DNA of 64,000 nucleotides from Mycobacterium sp. IS-1742 (GTDB taxonomy: Bacteria; Actinomycetota; Actinomycetes; Mycobacteriales; Mycobacteriaceae): NCBI RefSeq assembly GCF_001500125.1, contig NZ_LQIV01000007.1, positions 62,001-126,000 on the forward strand, in the 5' to 3' direction. The first letter of the stretch is position 1. Every line of letters starts with the position of its first letter. The position numbers and the translations under genes were made by a program. A model generated the notes under the pieces. It made no database searches and was not told where the DNA came from. It saw only the letters and a program-made list of their open reading frames with translations. Below, piece by piece: positions 38,719 to 47,967 of the stretch.

Positions 38719-39579
38719 TCAGGCGGACTCTCGGGCGAGAATCTCCTCGTAGTCCCATCGCGTCGGAGGCGGCATACGCGGAGGCGTCCACGTCGTGAAC
38801 CAAATGCCATGCGGGTGTGCCGCCCTCACCGGAGCGATGCCGAGTTGCGACCTGACATCCTCGAGTGGCTCGTCGAGTAGTTCTTCCCATGGGGTGGCCG
38901 ACAGCCGGTCAGCCCGACGGCCCCGTTCGACCGCTTCCCGATAGGCGCGCAGCTTGTGCCGCAGGGAAGCACCGGGCACCCACGCTGCCAAGGCGTAGCC
39001 GATCTTCCCGAACGGTCCAGCGGGTTCGGACTGGCCCGCCTGGAATCCGATGGCGAGGATCTCCCCGGGCATGTCGGCCCCATATCCGGTGACGACATGG
39101 AGGAGGTCGTGCATCACGGTGTAGCGCACGACGAAGTAGTAGAAATCTTCATGCCAGTTGCGCGACTCGGCGAGCGGCCGAATGACGGTGGCTTCGTCGA
39201 ACACCCCGGCGTCGAGGCGATTTGTCGTCAGAAACGAGCGGTACGCGTGGCCGAGAGAGCCCACGGGCAGAGACGCCAGGTAGTCGTCGTCGCTGAGGAG
39301 GGCCAGAAGGTCCGGCTTGTCGCGGATCACCTGGCGGCCATAGGGATGGGCGCGCGACTGGTCGAACATCCGCGACAGCGAGGGCGTGTACATCTCCAGG
39401 AAGGTCTCGTACATCCGCGAATTGCCGAACTTCACCTTGTCGAGGAGGTACTCGTACGCACCGTGGCCGGTGAAGGTGAAACCTTCCCAGTAACGGAGGA
39501 TCGTGCGCCAGGACCGCGCGGTGGGTACGACGCCATCGGGTCGCGTGTAACCGGTGAATCGTGGAGCGTTGGCGGACAT
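38719..39579 (-). CDS. Coq4-like protein
   Basis: 286 residues. The Coq4 metal motif is complete: HDLLH at 157-161, eleven residues, then Glu 173 (HDxxH-x11-E). Coq4 is required for ubiquinone biosynthesis in mitochondria and was recently described as acting in oxidative decarboxylation/hydroxylation of the ring. Mycobacteria make menaquinone, so the substrate here is probably another isoprenoid or ring-containing lipid. The ATG follows a perfect GGAGGT site seven bases upstream, confirming the start. It sits between a P450 and a Rieske oxygenase, so a role in ring oxidation or substrate handling is reasonable (inference). Confidence 0.82.
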   Translation of the reverse strand: MSANAPRFTGYTRPDGVVPTARSWRTILRYWEGFTFTGHGAYEYLLDKVKFGNSRMYETFLEMYTPSLSRMFDQSRAHPYGRQVIRDKPDLLALLSDDDYLASLPVGSLGHAYRSFLTTNRLDAGVFDEATVIRPLAESRNWHEDFYYFVVRYTVMHDLLHVVTGYGADMPGEILAIGFQAGQSEPAGPFGKIGYALAAWVPGASLRHKLRAYREAVERGRRADRLSATPWEELLDEPLEDVRSQLGIAPVRAAHPHGIWFTTWTPPRMPPPTRWDYEEILARESA

Positions 39580-39723
39580 GGGGTTACCTCCGGAAAGTGC
39601 GAGCATCGTTGTCCTGCAGAGTGGGTCTCTCACTGTGGTGGCGCGGTTGAGCACTCGTGTCCTGAGCAGCGTTACATCCGGCCCGATCAGGCCAGGAGCG
39701 AGGACATGGCCGGATACCGGTGC

Positions 39724-41106
39724 TCATCGGTTCTCCAGGCGTACAGGCAGTCCGCCGACCAGTCCGGCCGATATGCGGAGCTTGGGTTTGGGCGTCCATC
39801 CGGGGCGGGTCTCGAACCGGTAGCGCTGCAGGATGGCGGTCAAGGTCATCAGCCCGTCGATGTAAGCCATTCGCCAGCCCATACATTTACGCGGTCCGGT
39901 GTTGAACGGGATGTAGGCGTTGCGATTGATCTTGTCGGTGAGGAACCGGCTCGGCTCGTACCTCTCAGGCCGTGTCCAGAACCGCGCGTCGTGATGAAGA
40001 CCGTAAGGGGACACCAGCACATGGGAGCCCTTGGGGATGAGGTATCCACCGATCTCGTCATCCTGATTGGCCGTACGAATAAGGCCTGGAGAGGCTTGAA
40101 TTCGCAGGGCCTCATCGAAGCATGCCCGTAGGTACGGCAGCCGTCCCAGATGCGAGTACTCGACCGGTGCGCCGCCCAGTGCGTCGACCTCGGTGTAGGC
40201 CTCGGCGAGTGCCGTCGGATTGTCGTGCAGCAGGGCGATGGTCCAGGACACCGATTGGGCGGTGGTTTCGAAGCCGGCGAACACCAGAGACGAAACCTCC
40301 GTACGCAGCCTGCGATACCGGTGTTGCGGAGATCCCTCGAACGACATGCCCATCAATGCGTCGAGCACATCCGCCGGCGCACGCGGTCCGTCCTCCATGC
40401 GTCGAGCGATGACCCGGTCGAGTTCGGCCAGCAGCAGGCGTTGAGCCGCCTCGCCACGTCGTCGGTGCGGTCGGGGCACGAATTTCGGAAACGTCGACAT
40501 CAGCGCGCGGGCGATGGTGTACGTGCCGAGGTCGCGAGCGGCGCCGACATAGCGGTCCATGGTGTCGGGGTCCAACGTGGTGCTGAACATCGAGCGCATC
40601 AGTGCATCCATGACCACTGTGCCGAGCTCGTGTTCCAGGTCGATCCACTGTCCGGTGGCGGTATATCTCTGCCAGCCGTCCATGCCGGCGGCCACCGCGG
40701 CCGCCATGGCTTCACTCAGTCGCGACAAAGCGTTTTCGGTGAAGAAGGGATTGAGCGACTGGCGCCACCGTCGCCACGCCTCGCCCTCCAGCACGGGCAT
40801 CACGTCAGGCTCGCCGACGACGAGGTCACCGGTCAGGTAGTGGCGGTCGTAGCGGCCGTGGTGACGGGTCATGACATGGTCGACGTGGTCTGGATGGCTC
40901 AGCAGCGTCATCGTCCATCCCAGCAGTGGGACGGGTAGGTTCACCACGTCGCCGTGGCGACGCGCGATCGCGGGCAGGAAACCGTAGACGTCCTTGTGGT
41001 GGGACGCGGCCAGCATGGTGAGTTGAGCAAGGTTGGGACCGGGGGGACGCCCCGGCTCCGTTCGGCCTACTGGGGCCTCAGAATTTCGACCCAAGGGTGC
41101 TTTCAT
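39724..41106 (-). CDS. Cytochrome P450 of the island
   Basis: 460 residues, longer than the usual soluble bacterial P450. I-helix AGFETTAQSVSW near residue 277, ExxR as EALR, and heme loop FNTGPRKCMGWRMAYIDG with the axial Cys near 418. This heme loop resembles CYP4/CYP135-138-like enzymes rather than CYP51, CYP125 or CYP130. The N-terminus is Pro-rich with no membrane anchor. It is the first gene of the minus-strand run and follows a good sigA-type promoter. A lipid or terpenoid hydroxylase is likely from its company; electron partners are not encoded nearby. Confidence 0.87.
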   Translation of the reverse strand: MKAPLGRNSEAPVGRTEPGRPPGPNLAQLTMLAASHHKDVYGFLPAIARRHGDVVNLPVPLLGWTMTLLSHPDHVDHVMTRHHGRYDRHYLTGDLVVGEPDVMPVLEGEAWRRWRQSLNPFFTENALSRLSEAMAAAVAAGMDGWQRYTATGQWIDLEHELGTVVMDALMRSMFSTTLDPDTMDRYVGAARDLGTYTIARALMSTFPKFVPRPHRRRGEAAQRLLLAELDRVIARRMEDGPRAPADVLDALMGMSFEGSPQHRYRRLRTEVSSLVFAGFETTAQSVSWTIALLHDNPTALAEAYTEVDALGGAPVEYSHLGRLPYLRACFDEALRIQASPGLIRTANQDDEIGGYLIPKGSHVLVSPYGLHHDARFWTRPERYEPSRFLTDKINRNAYIPFNTGPRKCMGWRMAYIDGLMTLTAILQRYRFETRPGWTPKPKLRISAGLVGGLPVRLENR

Positions 41107-41160
41107 CGACCCGACCTCGGAAATCTCCCCACGGACGGCAGCGCCGCCCGCCTTTCGGAG

Positions 41161-41188
41161 AGGTTACACATGTTGCCGCAGGTGTCAA
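41161..41188 (-). promoter_or_regulatory. SigA-type promoter of the island operon
   Basis: On the minus strand a perfect -35 TTGACA (41183-41188) and a -10 TAACCT (41161-41166) are 16 bases apart. The start would be near 41154, giving a leader of about 48 bases before the P450 ATG. GCAACATGTGTAAC between the two boxes is a partial match to the KstR palindrome, probably by chance. It is the best housekeeping-type promoter I noticed in the window. Confidence 0.6.
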
Positions 41189-41539
41189 GGCCGTCGCGGC
41201 TTTGCTCACGAGACACGCTGCTGGGCAATGCGATTCGTGTCCACAGGGGCAGGTCTCGGTGAATAAGCAAGGCGCTCAGCCGAAGTGCCGGGTGACGTGA
41301 CGGAGCATGCAAGCGAAATTGACAGCTTCGTAGTTTCAATGAGGAACGGAGGCGCACCAAGTTCATTGCTTGCCAGGTCAATTGGGCCACGGGTTGCCAG
41401 GGCCGGCAGCCACGCCGCGAGTACATCCGTTGCGTTTTCAAGAATCTGTAGACGGCGTGGGGCTGCGATGTAATCATCCTTGAAGGCGTACACCCCTTGG
41501 GACACGCCGAATGGACTCCAGTGTTCTGAAGGGACGCGC
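41189..41539. other. Divergent intergenic region, no gene supported
   Basis: About 350 bases between the P450 promoter and the EBP-like gene. GC is low for this genome. A TTGACA at 41319-41324 on the plus strand has no -10 at a proper distance. A long open reading frame runs antisense across this gap and into the next gene, but it has no recognisable family and no ribosome site. Nothing else is supported. Confidence 0.5.
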
Positions 41540-42340
41540 GTGAATTCTGCACGCCATGACTTCACTCGCCCGTGGGCACCCCAGCGCCGGAAGGTGTACA
41601 TCGGCAGCTCGGTAGCAGGTTTCTTTCTTGCTGTCGTACCGGTCACGCTGGTCGGTATCGGGGTATGGCCGATGGAGCCGACCGGCTTCATCGCGGGCCC
41701 TGCCCTATGCGTTCCGCTATTCGTCATGATGGCGGCAGCGTGGTGGGACGCCCCGGGTGAGAACCGCACGACGTTGGAGAAGTCCAACGAGTTCATGCTC
41801 CTGTGGTTTCCGATCACAGCGTCCAGCGAGCTCTTCTGGGAACTGGTGTGGCTGATCGGAGACGCGTTCGGACTGATGAACCTCACCGAGCAAGACCGCT
41901 GGGGATGGATGTGGTGGATCTACGGCGCCGCCGACACCCGATACCTCACCAGCGATCCGGGTCTCTACGGCGTGGAAACGTTCGTCGTGCTCGGCGGCAT
42001 CGTTCTGGTCATCCAGTGGGTGAGGTTACTGACCGCGAAGAACGACACCGCCAAACGCATCAACGCGCTGTGGTGGTGCTGTTTCGCCTTGGTCAACAAC
42101 CTGACAGCCTTCGGCATCTACTACGTCTCCGAGCTTCGGGCAGGCTTCGAGCACCTCGAGCAGGGCGTCTGGGGATTCACGCTGAAGTTCGTGTTCATGA
42201 ACACTCCGTGGCTGGTCGGACCACTCATCAGCCTCCCGTTCATCGTGAAGCAGCTCGCTTACCTGTACCGGATCAGCAGTCCCCTCGAGGGCATCCCGGC
42301 GTCGTCCACGACTTCAGACCTGACGACGGCCCCAGGTTGA
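41540..42340 (+). CDS. Emopamil-binding-protein (EXPERA) family membrane protein
   Basis: 266 residues with about five membrane helices. The region around residues 84-104 contains E-x3-E (Glu 97, Glu 101), where EBP has His-x3-Glu. YGAADTRYL (131-135) and YGVETF (Glu 146) match the conserved DSRY and ETxT parts of EBP. FVFMNTPWLVGPL (Asn 221, Trp 224) matches the last helix of EBP almost residue for residue. EBP moves the sterol ring double bond from C8 to C7. The GTG at 41540 has an AAGGGAC site before it; a TTG 20 codons upstream is a weaker choice. It is the only plus-strand gene of the island. Confidence 0.72.
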   Translation: MNSARHDFTRPWAPQRRKVYIGSSVAGFFLAVVPVTLVGIGVWPMEPTGFIAGPALCVPLFVMMAAAWWDAPGENRTTLEKSNEFMLLWFPITASSELFWELVWLIGDAFGLMNLTEQDRWGWMWWIYGAADTRYLTSDPGLYGVETFVVLGGIVLVIQWVRLLTAKNDTAKRINALWWCCFALVNNLTAFGIYYVSELRAGFEHLEQGVWGFTLKFVFMNTPWLVGPLISLPFIVKQLAYLYRISSPLEGIPASSTTSDLTTAPG

Positions 42341-42412
42341 CGGTCACGTCGAATCATCAGGTCGGCTACGCATCCGGATCACGCCGTGCAGCGCCGAACC
42401 TCCGCGCTTTCT

Positions 42413-43804
42413 TCAGGCCGCATGCTCCTCGGCATCTCGCAACTCCCGCATCGCCACGGCAATGCCGTCGGCCAGATCCGAGATCTCGGGCGTCAGCCGC
42501 GGGCAAGCGACGAAACCAAAGCCGATGTGGTCGTTCAGTGTCGAGGCGGTGATGTTCAGACCGACACCGCTGAGCACCGGGCCGAAGGGAAAGTTCGTGA
42601 GGATGGGGGCACCCAGGATGTGCTCCTGGAAACCTCGGACGTTGGAGAACGACAGATTGAACATGGGTTGACGCTTGCCGATCCCGGACCACGCGTAGAG
42701 CCGCACCAGTGTCCGGTACAGCGTGGGTATGCACTCGGTCCAATCGGACATCAACGTGGAGCCGATGGCCGAGCTGTGATCCTTGGCAACTGAGTTGGCA
42801 TGGGCGATGGCCTTGAGCCGCTGCACAGGATCGGCGATGTCGGTGTGCAGGCTGGAAAAGACCGACGTGAACTGGTTGCGGCTCGGCCGACTTTCGTCGT
42901 AGATCGAGATCGGCATGATGGCGATCAGCGCCCTCTCGGGCAACGCGGTCCGCCGCTCGAGGTAACGGCGCAGTGTTCCCGATACCAAGGCCATCATGAC
43001 GTCGTTGACCTTGACCCCGAACTTGGCCTTGATCGCCTCCACCTCCGTCAGGTCGAGCTGCGCGTAGGCGACCGTGCGCTGAGGGCTGACGTCCCCGTTG
43101 AAGGGAGTGGGCGGCGCGGCGAACGGACTGGACATCACCTGTCCCAGATCCATGCGCCGGATGGTTTTCACGATGCCGCCGATAGTTGCGGGCAGCACGT
43201 GACTGAGGAAGAACCACGGCCGCCGGGCCACCTGCTTGAGGCCGTCCAGGGCGATCTGTCCAGGGGTGAACGTTCCGAATCCGTCGACACGACTCGACGG
43301 TGCCGCGTCGGCATCGGCATACAGCTGCGCCCACAGGTTCCCGGACGTCACGCCGTCGGCGAATACGTGATGTGTCCGAATGATCGCCGCGACGCGGCCA
43401 CTGGTTCCGGGGTCGACACCATCGAGGCCCTCGATGAACCAGATATCCCACATAGGCCGGCGGCGGTCCATCTGCTCGGTGGCGAGTTTTCTTGAAATTT
43501 CACATAATTCGGCGTACCCGCCGGGCGCCGGTACGTCGATGCGGTGCACATGGTGATCGATGTCGAAGTCGGGATCCTCCACCCAGGCCGGGGTGCCCAG
43601 GTTCAGAGTGGTGTTCGCCAGCTTTGCGCGGAACTCGGGCAGAGCGTCGGCGCGGGCGGCCAGTCTGTCCCGGAAGGCTTCGAAGCTGTATCCGCCCGGC
43701 ACCGCAGAGACGTCCAACTCCGCGAGCGAACACTGGTGGATCGGCTGAGAGGGACCTTCCAGCAACAGAAATGCGGTATCAAAGCCACTGAGACGGTGGA
43801 TCAT
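42413..43804 (-). CDS. WS/DGAT-family O-acyltransferase
   Basis: 463 residues, normal for bacterial wax ester synthase/diacylglycerol acyltransferases. The catalytic motif is HHVFADG (His 145, His 146, Asp 150). Further family marks are RRPMWDIWFIEGL near 115, NDVMMALVSGTLRRYL near 280 and the NLSFSNVRG strand near 375. It would esterify a hydroxyl of an alcohol, sterol or glyceride with a fatty acyl-CoA. It is transcribed separately from the P450 run because the EBP-like gene lies between them. Its role with the island products is inferred from position. Confidence 0.86.
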   Translation of the reverse strand: MIHRLSGFDTAFLLLEGPSQPIHQCSLAELDVSAVPGGYSFEAFRDRLAARADALPEFRAKLANTTLNLGTPAWVEDPDFDIDHHVHRIDVPAPGGYAELCEISRKLATEQMDRRRPMWDIWFIEGLDGVDPGTSGRVAAIIRTHHVFADGVTSGNLWAQLYADADAAPSSRVDGFGTFTPGQIALDGLKQVARRPWFFLSHVLPATIGGIVKTIRRMDLGQVMSSPFAAPPTPFNGDVSPQRTVAYAQLDLTEVEAIKAKFGVKVNDVMMALVSGTLRRYLERRTALPERALIAIMPISIYDESRPSRNQFTSVFSSLHTDIADPVQRLKAIAHANSVAKDHSSAIGSTLMSDWTECIPTLYRTLVRLYAWSGIGKRQPMFNLSFSNVRGFQEHILGAPILTNFPFGPVLSGVGLNITASTLNDHIGFGFVACPRLTPEISDLADGIAVAMRELRDAEEHAA

Positions 43805-44142
43805 CGCGGCAGTACCCCACCGCGGGGTTCCGGCCGGACATCAGCGGACGGCATCTCTTGTTGCATTGGTCCTGCTGCACAATCACGTACGTTCATGCAC
43901 CACCGCCGGGGTTACACATCATCGGACATCCGTCAACCGCGCTCCTACGGGAAAGTCAAGCACGGTCGTCGGCCGAACACAAGGTTGCCCGTACCCCATC
44001 TCTCCCCGACGGTCAGCCGCGATGGCTCGAACAATATTGCGAGGCAGGGGAAGTCGCCGTCAGCGTCTGCCGATCGCGGACATCGCCCACCGCTCGAGCT
44101 GCTGACGTGGGTGTCCGTTCCTCCCTGCCCACGCCGGTGTCA
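43805..44142. other. Intergenic DNA at the island edge, no gene supported
   Basis: About 340 bases between the WS/DGAT start and the recognisable transposase remnant. I find no gene with a family or ribosome site in any frame. ACCCC/GGGGT near 43813-43827 is a small inverted repeat just upstream of the WS/DGAT start. Probably decayed insertion-sequence DNA plus the WS/DGAT promoter. Confidence 0.4.
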
Positions 44143-44414
44143 TCACGCCATCATCAGGTGGAACCCGAACGCACGCTTGACGTTCGGGGCTGCGTCCTCG
44201 TTCTCCGCGTGCGCAGCGGTCAACGTAGCGCATCGCCCATGGCGTCGAAGCCCGCACCGGCGCCACGTCTGCCAGTCATCACCGAGAGCGATCGCCGTCG
44301 CCGGATCCAGAACCGCCTATGTGCCGTCTGCGACAGCAGCGACCCACCAGTCGACGAAATCAGCGACTCACCACCTGCCTCGACCCGAAACCTGCCGCAC
44401 CGGCCACGCTTCAC
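44143..44414 (-). pseudogene. Degraded IS1380-family transposase remnant
   Basis: Three minus-strand fragments in different frames resemble IS1380 transposases. First (about 44313-44390) is SLISSTGGSLLSQTAHRR, like the LVSxxGGxLLxxTAxR N-terminal block. Second (44266-44313) is VLDPATAIALGDDWQT, like the LDLATAxALGGDC block. Third (44143-44223) is AHAENEDAAPNVKRAFGFH, very like the AHSEKExAAPTxKRxFGFHPL core beside the catalytic Asp. The frameshifts, missing middle and early stop show a dead copy. No terminal inverted repeats were found. It lies at the boundary of the accessory island. Confidence 0.55.
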
Positions 44415-44529
44415 CGACGGAGCGCCTTCCGAGCAGGACAGGCACCACCGTGCATCACACGCCCCTCACCACGCCATCCTCACGAAAGGTCGAGGCCGGC
44501 TGTCGGACCGCTGCCCTAGAGTGGCTGGC

Positions 44530-47500
44530 GTGTTCGTCGAATCAGTTGGGGCGCACGACGACGCCGCACACAGCAGGGTCATCTACAGCGCATCCGATCT
44601 CGCCGCGGCCGCCCGCTGCGAGTACGCGCTGCTGCGCTCCTTCGACGCCCGGCTCGGGTGGGGTCCGGCGGTGGCCGCCGAGGACGAGCTGCTGGCCCGC
44701 ACCGCCGACCTCGGCGACGACCACGAGAAGCGCCACCTCGAGGCGCTGCGGGCCGACGGCGACCACAACGTCACCGTCATCGGCAGGCCGCCCTACACCG
44801 TCGCCGGGCTGGCCGCGGCCGCCGAGGCCACCACCCGCGCCGTCGCCAGGCGTGCCCCGGTGATCTACCAGGCCGCGATGTTCGACGGCCGGTTCGCCGG
44901 CTTCGCCGACTTCCTGGTCCTCGAGGGCGACCGGTACCTGCTGCGCGACACCAAGCTGGCGCGCTCGGTGAAGGTCGAGGCACTGCTGCAGCTGGCCGCC
45001 TACGCCGAGGCCCTGACCGCGGCGGGCGTGCCGGTCGCCGACGAGGTGGAGCTCGTCCTCGGTGACGGGGCCACCGCCAGGTATCCGCTCGAGGAGCTGC
45101 TGCCGGTGTACCGGCCGCGCAGGGACGCGCTGCAGCGCCTGCTCGACGACCATCTGGCCGGCGGTGTCCCGGTGCGCTGGGAGGATGAGCACGTCCGCGC
45201 GTGTTTCCGCTGCCCGGAGTGCAGCATCGAGGTGCGCGCCCAAGACGATCTGCTGCTGGTCGCGGGGATGCGGGTGAGCCAGCGGGCCCGGTTCCTCGAC
45301 GCGGGGATCACCACCGTCGCCGAGCTCGCCGCACACCGCGGGCCGGTGCCGGAACTGGCCGCGCGCACGGTCGCAGCGCTGAGCGCGCAGGCCCGGCTGC
45401 AGACCGCGCCGCGCGTCGACGGGAAACCGCCCTACGAGGTGGCCGATCCGCAGCCCCTGATGCTGCTCCCCGAACCCGACAAGGGTGACCTGTTCTTCGA
45501 CTTCGAGGGCGACCCGCTGTGGACCGACGACGGCCACGAGTGGGGGCTGGAGTACCTGTTCGGCGTGCTCGACACCGCTGACGGGTTCCATCCGCTGTGG
45601 GCGCACGACCGCCCACAGGAACGCACGGCGCTCGAGGGCTTCCTCGAGTTCGTGCGCAAACGGCGCAGACGCCACCCGAACATGCACATCTACCACTACG
45701 CCGCCTATGAGAAGACGGCGCTGCTGCGGCTCGCGGGGCGCTACGGCGTCGGCGAGGAGGCGGTCGACGACCTGCTGCGCAGCGGTGTGTTGGTCGACCT
45801 GTACCCGTTGGTGCGCAAGAGCTTTCGCATCGGCACCGAGAACTACAGCCTCAAATCGCTCGAACCGCTGTACATGGGTGGCCAACTCCGCACCGGCGAT
45901 GTGACGACGGCCGCCGCATCGATCACGCAGTACGCCGAGTACTGCGAGCTGCGCGCCGCGGGACGCGACGACGAGGCGGCGGGTGTCCTGAAGGAGATCG
46001 AGGACTACAACCGGTACGACTGCACCTCGACGCGCAAGCTGCGGGACTGGCTGGTGTGCCGGGCCATCGACTGCGAGGTGCCACCGCGCGGGCCGCAGCC
46101 GGTCCGCGACGGCGCCGAACCCGAAGCCGTCGACGCCCTGGACCGCGCGCTGTGCCGCTACGCGGGTGACGAACTGGAGGGCCGCACCCCGGAACAGTCG
46201 GCCGTGGCGATGGTCGCGGCCGCCCGCGGCTACCACCGCCGCGAGGACAAACCGTTCTGGTGGTCGCACTTCGACCGGCTCAACAACCCCGTCGACGAGT
46301 GGGCCGACAGCACCGACGTCTTCCTCGTCGACACCGACGGCGCGCAGGTCGACACGGACTGGCACACGCCGCCGCGGGCCCGCAAACCGCAGCGCCGTGT
46401 CCGGCTGACCGGCGCGATGGCCGCGGGCGGGCTCAGCCGCGAGATGCACGCCCTGTACGAGCCGCCCGCCCCGGCCGGGCTCGGCGACGATCCGGACCGG
46501 CGGGCCGCGGGTAGCGCCACCGTCGTCGAGTACGACGACGCCGACGCACCCACCGAGGTCGTCATCGTCGAGCGCACCCCCCGCGACGGCGGGGTGTTCG
46601 ACCAGCTGCCGTTCGCGCTGACGCCGGGCCCGCCGATCCGCACGACCGCGCTGCGCGAGTCGATCGAGGCGACGGCCGCCGAAGTGGCCGACAGCCTGCC
46701 GCGGCTACCCGCCACCGCCGTCACCGACATCCTGCTGCGCCGTCCGCCCCGCACCCGCAGCGGCCGCCCGCTGCCCACCGGGCCGGACACCCCGGCGGCG
46801 ATCACCGCCGCACTGCTCGACCTCGACTCGTCGTACCTGGCCGTGCACGGCCCGCCGGGGACCGGCAAGACGTTCACCGCGGCGGCGATCATCGCGACGC
46901 TGGTCGGCACCCACGGCTGGCGGATCGGGGTGGTGGCGCAGTCCCACGCGGTGGTGGAGAACCTGTTCCGCGGGATCATCGGCGCGGGAGTGGACGCGGC
47001 GCGGGTGGCCAAGAAGCGGCACGGCGACGACGCGTGCTGGACCGTGCTCGACGAGGCGCAGTTCCCGGCGTTCGTCAGCGACAACGACGGCTGCGTCGTC
47101 GGGGGCACCGCGTGGGATTTCGCCAACGGCAACCGGATCCCCCGCGGCTGCCTCGACCTGCTCGTCATCGAGGAGGCCGGGCAGTTCTGCCTGGCCAACA
47201 CGATCGCCGTCGCGCCGGCCGCGGCGAACCTGCTGCTGCTCGGCGACCCGCAGCAGCTGCCGCAGGTCAGTCAGGGCACGCATCCCGAACCGGTCGACAC
47301 CTCCGCGCTCGGCTGGCTGGTCGACGGCGCGCACACGCTGCCCGCCGAACGCGGCTACTTCCTCGACGTGTCGTACCGGATGCACCCGCAGGTGTGCGCG
47401 GCGGTGTCGCGGCTGTCCTACGACGGCCGACTGCAGTCGTTCGACGCGGTCACCGCGGCGCGCACCCTCCAGGGCTGGTCACCCGGCGTGCACGAGGTGG

Positions 47501-47967
47501 CCGTCCCGCACGACGGCAACGCGACCGAGAGCCCGGAGGAGGCCGACGCGATCGTCGAGCGGATCCGCCCGCTGCTGAACGCGGTGTGGACCGACGAGGA
47601 CGGGCCGCGGCCGCTCACCGAGGGCGACGTGATGGTGGTGACGCCGTACAACGCGCAGGTGGTGCTGCTGCGGCAGCGCCTCGACGCGGCGGGGCTGGCC
47701 GGTGTGCGGGTGGGCACTGTCGACAAGTTCCAGGGTCAGCAGGCGCCGGTGGTGTTCATCTCGATGGTCGCCTCGTCCATCGACGACGTGCCGCGCGGGA
47801 TCTCGTTCCTGCTCAACCGCAACCGCCTCAACGTGGCGATCAGCCGGGCCAAGTACGCGGCGGTGATCGTGCGGTCGGAGGCGCTCACCGAGTACCTGCC
47901 CGCCACGCCGAAGGGGCTGGTGGAACTCGGGGCGTTCCTGTCGTTGACGGGTCACGGCGCCACCTAG
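44530..47967 (+). CDS. RecB-like nuclease / superfamily 1 helicase fusion (Rv1251c)
   Basis: 1145 residues. The N-terminal part is a TM0106-type RecB-like nuclease ([10 protein letters not shown] near 140 as Asp/Lys active strand), with a Cys group RACFRCPEC near 220 that may hold an Fe-S cluster. A second nuclease-like block [11 protein letters not shown] follows near 320. The C-terminal third is a Dna2/Upf1-type helicase: Walker [10 protein letters not shown] near 775, [21 protein letters not shown], and [13 protein letters not shown]. It should unwind and cut DNA or RNA-DNA in repair. The GTG at 44530 matches the Rv1251c start (MFV); longer readings upstream cross the transposase remnant. 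Its stop shares CTAG with the convergent MFS gene. Confidence 0.88.
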   Translation: MFVESVGAHDDAAHSRVIYSASDLAAAARCEYALLRSFDARLGWGPAVAAEDELLARTADLGDDHEKRHLEALRADGDHNVTVIGRPPYTVAGLAAAAEATTRAVARRAPVIYQAAMFDGRFAGFADFLVLEGDRYLLRDTKLARSVKVEALLQLAAYAEALTAAGVPVADEVELVLGDGATARYPLEELLPVYRPRRDALQRLLDDHLAGGVPVRWEDEHVRACFRCPECSIEVRAQDDLLLVAGMRVSQRARFLDAGITTVAELAAHRGPVPELAARTVAALSAQARLQTAPRVDGKPPYEVADPQPLMLLPEPDKGDLFFDFEGDPLWTDDGHEWGLEYLFGVLDTADGFHPLWAHDRPQERTALEGFLEFVRKRRRRHPNMHIYHYAAYEKTALLRLAGRYGVGEEAVDDLLRSGVLVDLYPLVRKSFRIGTENYSLKSLEPLYMGGQLRTGDVTTAAASITQYAEYCELRAAGRDDEAAGVLKEIEDYNRYDCTSTRKLRDWLVCRAIDCEVPPRGPQPVRDGAEPEAVDALDRALCRYAGDELEGRTPEQSAVAMVAAARGYHRREDKPFWWSHFDRLNNPVDEWADSTDVFLVDTDGAQVDTDWHTPPRARKPQRRVRLTGAMAAGGLSREMHALYEPPAPAGLGDDPDRRAAGSATVVEYDDADAPTEVVIVERTPRDGGVFDQLPFALTPGPPIRTTALRESIEATAAEVADSLPRLPATAVTDILLRRPPRTRSGRPLPTGPDTPAAITAALLDLDSSYLAVHGPPGTGKTFTAAAIIATLVGTHGWRIGVVAQSHAVVENLFRGIIGAGVDAARVAKKRHGDDACWTVLDEAQFPAFVSDNDGCVVGGTAWDFANGNRIPRGCLDLLVIEEAGQFCLANTIAVAPAAANLLLLGDPQQLPQVSQGTHPEPVDTSALGWLVDGAHTLPAERGYFLDVSYRMHPQVCAAVSRLSYDGRLQSFDAVTAARTLQGWSPGVHEVAVPHDGNATESPEEADAIVERIRPLLNAVWTDEDGPRPLTEGDVMVVTPYNAQVVLLRQRLDAAGLAGVRVGTVDKFQGQQAPVVFISMVASSIDDVPRGISFLLNRNRLNVAISRAKYAAVIVRSEALTEYLPATPKGLVELGAFLSLTGHGAT

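Larger units (their letters stand above)
32927..43804. other. Accessory island between lprE and the RecB/helicase gene
   Basis: About 10.9 kb with eight genes that I do not find between lprE and the Rv1251c homologue in the M. tuberculosis order. By eye its GC is clearly below the flanks. Seven genes lie on the minus strand and one on the plus strand. Contents: methyltransferase, MmpL transporter, SDR, KshA paralogue, Coq4-like, P450, EBP-like isomerase and WS/DGAT. A transposase remnant is about 340 bases beyond the right end; no integrase or tRNA flanks it. Confidence 0.7.

Noticed and set aside
39724..41106. CYP51 (sterol 14-demethylase) as the identity of the island P450
   Set aside because: The heme loop FNTGPRKCMG and I-helix AGFETTAQ do not match CYP51 motifs, so only a general P450 call is made.
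41319..41336. A plus-strand promoter from TTGACA and TAGTTT
   Set aside because: The spacing is only six bases, so the boxes cannot work together.
41206..41886. A 226-codon minus-strand frame across the P450/EBP-like gap
   Set aside because: No ribosome site or recognisable family; it overlaps the EBP-like gene antisense.
43858..44529. A 224-residue N-terminal extension of the RecB/helicase protein
   Set aside because: It crosses a transposase remnant on the other strand, has no family similarity, and the known homologue starts at the GTG at 44530.
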